From Actinomycetes bacterium (lineage in GTDB: Bacteria > Actinomycetota > Acidimicrobiia > Acidimicrobiales > Palsa-688): 32,077 nt of DNA. The stretch lies in contig JAKBAX010000013.1 in NCBI GenBank assembly GCA_021808785.1, forward strand, positions 1-32,077, read 5' to 3'. The notes under the pieces are model-generated. The model did not search any database. It saw only the letters and a list, made by a program, of their open reading frames with translations, and was not told the DNA's origin. Positions 29,788 through 32,077 of the stretch are shown piece by piece. Every line of letters begins with the position of its first letter. Position 1 is the first letter of the stretch. A program made the position numbers and the translations under genes.

Positions 29788-31503
29788 ATGCACGCCGATA
29801 CCGTCACAGCCGGAATGCGCCACACCTCCCACCGCCTCCACCGCCGGATGTCCCCCGGCCGTGGGACCTGGGCCCGGGCCCTCGATGGCCTCGTGGGCCG
29901 AGCCTCGGGGCTGCCGCCGGAGCGCACCGACTTCGAGGTGCAGCGCCGGATCCAGATACCGACCCGCGACGGAGTCTTCCTGGCCGCCGACCACTACCAA
30001 CCGGAATCCGCGGCGGTCGGCACCATCTTGATCCGGGGCCCGTACGGGCGCAGCCTGCCTCTGGCCCTCCCCTTGGCCCGTCTGTTCGCCGCCCGCGGAT
30101 ACCACGCCCTGTTCGTCAGTTCGCGGGGGACCTTCGGCTCGGGCGGCACGTTCGAGCCCATGGCCACCGAGGTCGATGACGGCCACGACGCGGTCGCCTG
30201 GATGCTCGATCAGCCATGGTTCACCGGCTCGTTCGCCACGATCGGCCCGTCGTACCTGGGTCACACCCAGTGGGCCATCCTGAGCGACCCTCCGGCCGAA
30301 ATGGCCGCCGCGGTGATATCGGTCGGCCCCCACGATTTCGCCGAGCACGTCTGGGGCACCGGGGCCTTCAAGCTGGACTTCCTGGGATGGAGTGACGGGA
30401 TCGTCCACCAAGAGGATATCGGGCCGGTCGGGGCCCTGGTCCGCGCCGTGCGGGCCGGACGCCGGGTACGGGCGGCTCAGGAGGGGCTGCCGCTGGCGGC
30501 AGCCGCCGACGGGCTGCTCGAGGGACGGGCCCCTTGGTACCGGGACTGGGTCACCCGTGCCGATACCGGGGACGACTTCTGGCTACCCATGCGCCACGGC
30601 GCGGCGCTGGAACGGGCGGACATCCCGGTGCTGCTGATCGGAGGCTGGCGGGATCTCTTCTTGGAGCAGACGGTCGAGCAGTACGACCGACTGCACGACC
30701 GGGGGACCGACGTGGCCTTGACCGTGGGCCCGTGGAACCATTACCAGGCCGGCGCGGCCCGGATCGTCACCAGGGAAACCTTCGCCTGGCTGGAGCAGCA
30801 CCTGGCCGACCATCCCGGCCCGCCCGAGCGCCATCGCGTGCATGCCTTCCTCACCGGTGCCGGCGAGTGGCGCCACCTCGAGGAGTGGCCCCCACCCACG
30901 TCCCCGGCGACCTGGTACCTGCAGCCGGCCCGGCCCGGTTCGGCCGGGCCGGGCCGGCTGCGCCCCGGGGCTCCGACCGACGATCCCCCGTCCCGGTTCA
31001 CCTACGACCCGGCCCGGCCCACCCCAACGGTGGGCGGCCCCCTGCTGTCGCGCCGGTGCCGGGTCGACGACACGGTGCTGGCCGGGCGCGCCGACGTGCT
31101 GGTCTTCGATGCCGGCCCGCTCAGCCGCGACCTCGACGTGGCCGGATCACCTGAGGCGGAACTGGACCACACCAGCGACAACCCGCACTTCGACCTGTTT
31201 GTCCGGCTGTCCGAGGTCGATCCCGACGGCCGGTCCCACAACCTGACGGAGGGATACCGGCGATTCGGCCCGGACCGGCCCGCGGCCAGCCCCGTCGGCA
31301 TCGCGATGGCGCCCCTCTACCACCGCTTGCGCGCCGGATGGCGGCTCCGGCTGCTGGTGGCCGGGGGATCGTTCCCTCGCTTCGACCGCAACCTGGGCAC
31401 CGGCGAGCCCCCCGGCACCGGGGTATCGATGCGCCCGGCGCAGCACACCGTGGCCCACGGGTCGGCCAGGATGTCGAAGCTCGTGCTCCCGGTGGTCGAC
31501 TGA
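29788..31503 (+). CDS. CocE/NonD-type hydrolase (peptidase S15 family)
   Basis: A 571-residue serine hydrolase. The N-terminal alpha/beta domain has IPTRDGVFLAADHYQP, GPYGRS, and SRGTFGSGG. Catalytic residues appear as Ser155 (GPSYLG), Asp289 (GGWRDLF) and His318 (GPWNHYQ). The C-terminal jelly-roll domain covers about 375-571 (DDTVLAGRADVLVFDAGPLSRDLDVAG, DLFVRLSEVDPDGRSHNLTEGYRR, PRFDRNLGTG). Relatives cleave esters such as cocaine, glutaryl-7-ACA or X-Pro peptides; this substrate is unknown. The ATG at 29788 follows TATCCA and gives the family N-terminus with an additional 45 basic residues. No signal peptide is evident. Confidence 0.93.
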   Translation: MHADTVTAGMRHTSHRLHRRMSPGRGTWARALDGLVGRASGLPPERTDFEVQRRIQIPTRDGVFLAADHYQPESAAVGTILIRGPYGRSLPLALPLARLFAARGYHALFVSSRGTFGSGGTFEPMATEVDDGHDAVAWMLDQPWFTGSFATIGPSYLGHTQWAILSDPPAEMAAAVISVGPHDFAEHVWGTGAFKLDFLGWSDGIVHQEDIGPVGALVRAVRAGRRVRAAQEGLPLAAAADGLLEGRAPWYRDWVTRADTGDDFWLPMRHGAALERADIPVLLIGGWRDLFLEQTVEQYDRLHDRGTDVALTVGPWNHYQAGAARIVTRETFAWLEQHLADHPGPPERHRVHAFLTGAGEWRHLEEWPPPTSPATWYLQPARPGSAGPGRLRPGAPTDDPPSRFTYDPARPTPTVGGPLLSRRCRVDDTVLAGRADVLVFDAGPLSRDLDVAGSPEAELDHTSDNPHFDLFVRLSEVDPDGRSHNLTEGYRRFGPDRPAASPVGIAMAPLYHRLRAGWRLRLLVAGGSFPRFDRNLGTGEPPGTGVSMRPAQHTVAHGSARMSKLVLPVVD

Positions 31504-31569
31504 ACCCTCGGACCGCGAGCCCGTCCGGTCTGCGGCGAGGAGCTCACCGTCGGGCCGACCGTTCCCGTC

Positions 31570-32077
31570 TCAGTTGAGCCGGGCCCGGAAGGTGCCGGCC
31601 TGCTCGACCAGACGGGCCCGGACCCGCTCCGAGGTGACCGCCCCGGCGACCTGCTCCAACACGGAGGCGGCCACGTCCAGTCGGCCCAGGCTGGCCAGGC
31701 GGCCGGCCAGCTGCGTCCGATCGCCCATGGTCGCCGCCGGCAGCGCCAGCCGCAGGTCACACACCCACGACAGCGACCTCCGGTCCTGGGCCATCTCGAA
31801 GGCCCGGTCCAGGTTGGCCAGCATTCGGGCCAGGACGGCGTGCGCTCCCGTGGCGGCCAGCATCTCCGGGGTGAGCCGGGCGGTCGCCCCGGTGGTCTGG
31901 TGCAGCAGGCGCTCACAGCCGGCCATGTCCAGCGGCCGCCCGGCGTCGAAGGGGTCGATCAGGGTTCCCGGCCGGGCCGGGTCGCGCACCAGGAAGTGCC
32001 CTGGCATGCCGACCGCCTCGAGCACCACCCCCGCTCTGCGGCCCACCTCGACCAAGAGGACGGCCAAAGTGATCGGT
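31570..32077 (-). CDS. SirB1-type transglutaminase-like/TPR protein, N-terminus beyond window edge
   Basis: The frame is open through the right edge; the visible 168 residues begin ITLAVLLVEVGRRAGVVLEAVGMPGHFLVRD, matching the second half of the transglutaminase-like core of SirB1 family proteins (PITL..L..EVG.R.G....G...PGHFLVR). The catalytic His of that core is probably the one in PGHFLV; the Cys should lie beyond the edge. The C-terminal half is helical with TPR-like repeats (LARMLANLDRAFEMAQDRRSLSWVCDLRLAL, LAGRLASLGRLDVAASVLEQV). Its function in bacteria is unknown. It is convergent with the CocE-type gene. Confidence 0.85.
   Translation of the reverse strand, partial: PITLAVLLVEVGRRAGVVLEAVGMPGHFLVRDPARPGTLIDPFDAGRPLDMAGCERLLHQTTGATARLTPEMLAATGAHAVLARMLANLDRAFEMAQDRRSLSWVCDLRLALPAATMGDRTQLAGRLASLGRLDVAASVLEQVAGAVTSERVRARLVEQAGTFRARLN

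Overview
The window is very GC-rich (by eye about 70%), densely coded on both strands, and uses many GTG and TTG starts and 1-7 base stop/start overlaps. Gene content points to a free-living actinobacterium: a nicotinoprotein (NDMA-dependent) alcohol dehydrogenase and a mycofactocin-type short-chain dehydrogenase, two luciferase-like (F420/flavin) oxidoreductases, a P450, a Cfp30B-like double-VOC protein, an AspRS with the His of the non-discriminating type, and TAnnnT -10 boxes placed 6-10 bases before start codons, as expected of leaderless mRNAs. I would guess Acidimicrobiia or a relative, but that is inference. I see no tRNA, rRNA, insertion sequence, phage gene or CRISPR array.

Layout. 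1-2981 (minus): a tightly overlapped alcohol dehydrogenase - MoxR-type AAA ATPase - VWA protein operon; the VWA gene leaves the left edge. 3084-4939 (minus): a DUF2889 protein and a two-domain VOC protein. 4940-5406: a decayed transporter fragment and the P450 leader. 5407-9067: cytochrome P450 (+), mycofactocin-type SDR (-), MFS transporter (+). 8726-9973 (-): a tandem GGDEF protein whose 3' end overlaps the transporter frame by 342 bp. 10091-13079 (+): aspS and a sulfotransferase, followed by a 32-codon remnant of an F420-dependent nitroreductase on the other strand. 13237-16301 (+): an amidohydrolase translationally coupled to a Rieske oxygenase. 16397-18376 (+): a secreted DUF5666-like protein, a PemK/MazF-like protein and a luciferase-like oxidoreductase. 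18416-21813: an alpha/beta hydrolase with a Cys nucleophile (-), divergent from a luciferase-like / acetoacetate-decarboxylase-like / SDR operon (+). 21910-25791 (+): a receiver-GAF-EAL phosphodiesterase and a PAS-GGDEF cyclase separated by a 570-bp leader with two related hairpins. 25796-28679: methyltransferase (+), NudC (-), and an Asp-box propeller coupled to a MoaD-like protein (+). 28722-29739 (-): a limonene-epoxide-hydrolase family protein and an NTF2-like protein. 29788-31503 (+): CocE-type hydrolase. 31570 to the right edge (-): a SirB1-type transglutaminase-like protein.

Two themes run through the window. The first is oxidative catabolism with specialised redox cofactors. It includes the three enzyme classes (luciferase-like monooxygenase, limonene-epoxide hydrolase, nicotinoprotein-type SDR) that make up the first steps of the limonene pathway of Rhodococcus, although here they lie in separate operons. 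The second is cyclic-di-GMP signalling: three GGDEF/EAL genes with different degrees of domain integrity and feedback control. The least explained items are the dehydrogenase-MoxR-VWA operon, the Asp-box propeller/MoaD pair, the EAL gene with no ordinary start codon, and the tandem hairpins between the phosphodiesterase and the cyclase.
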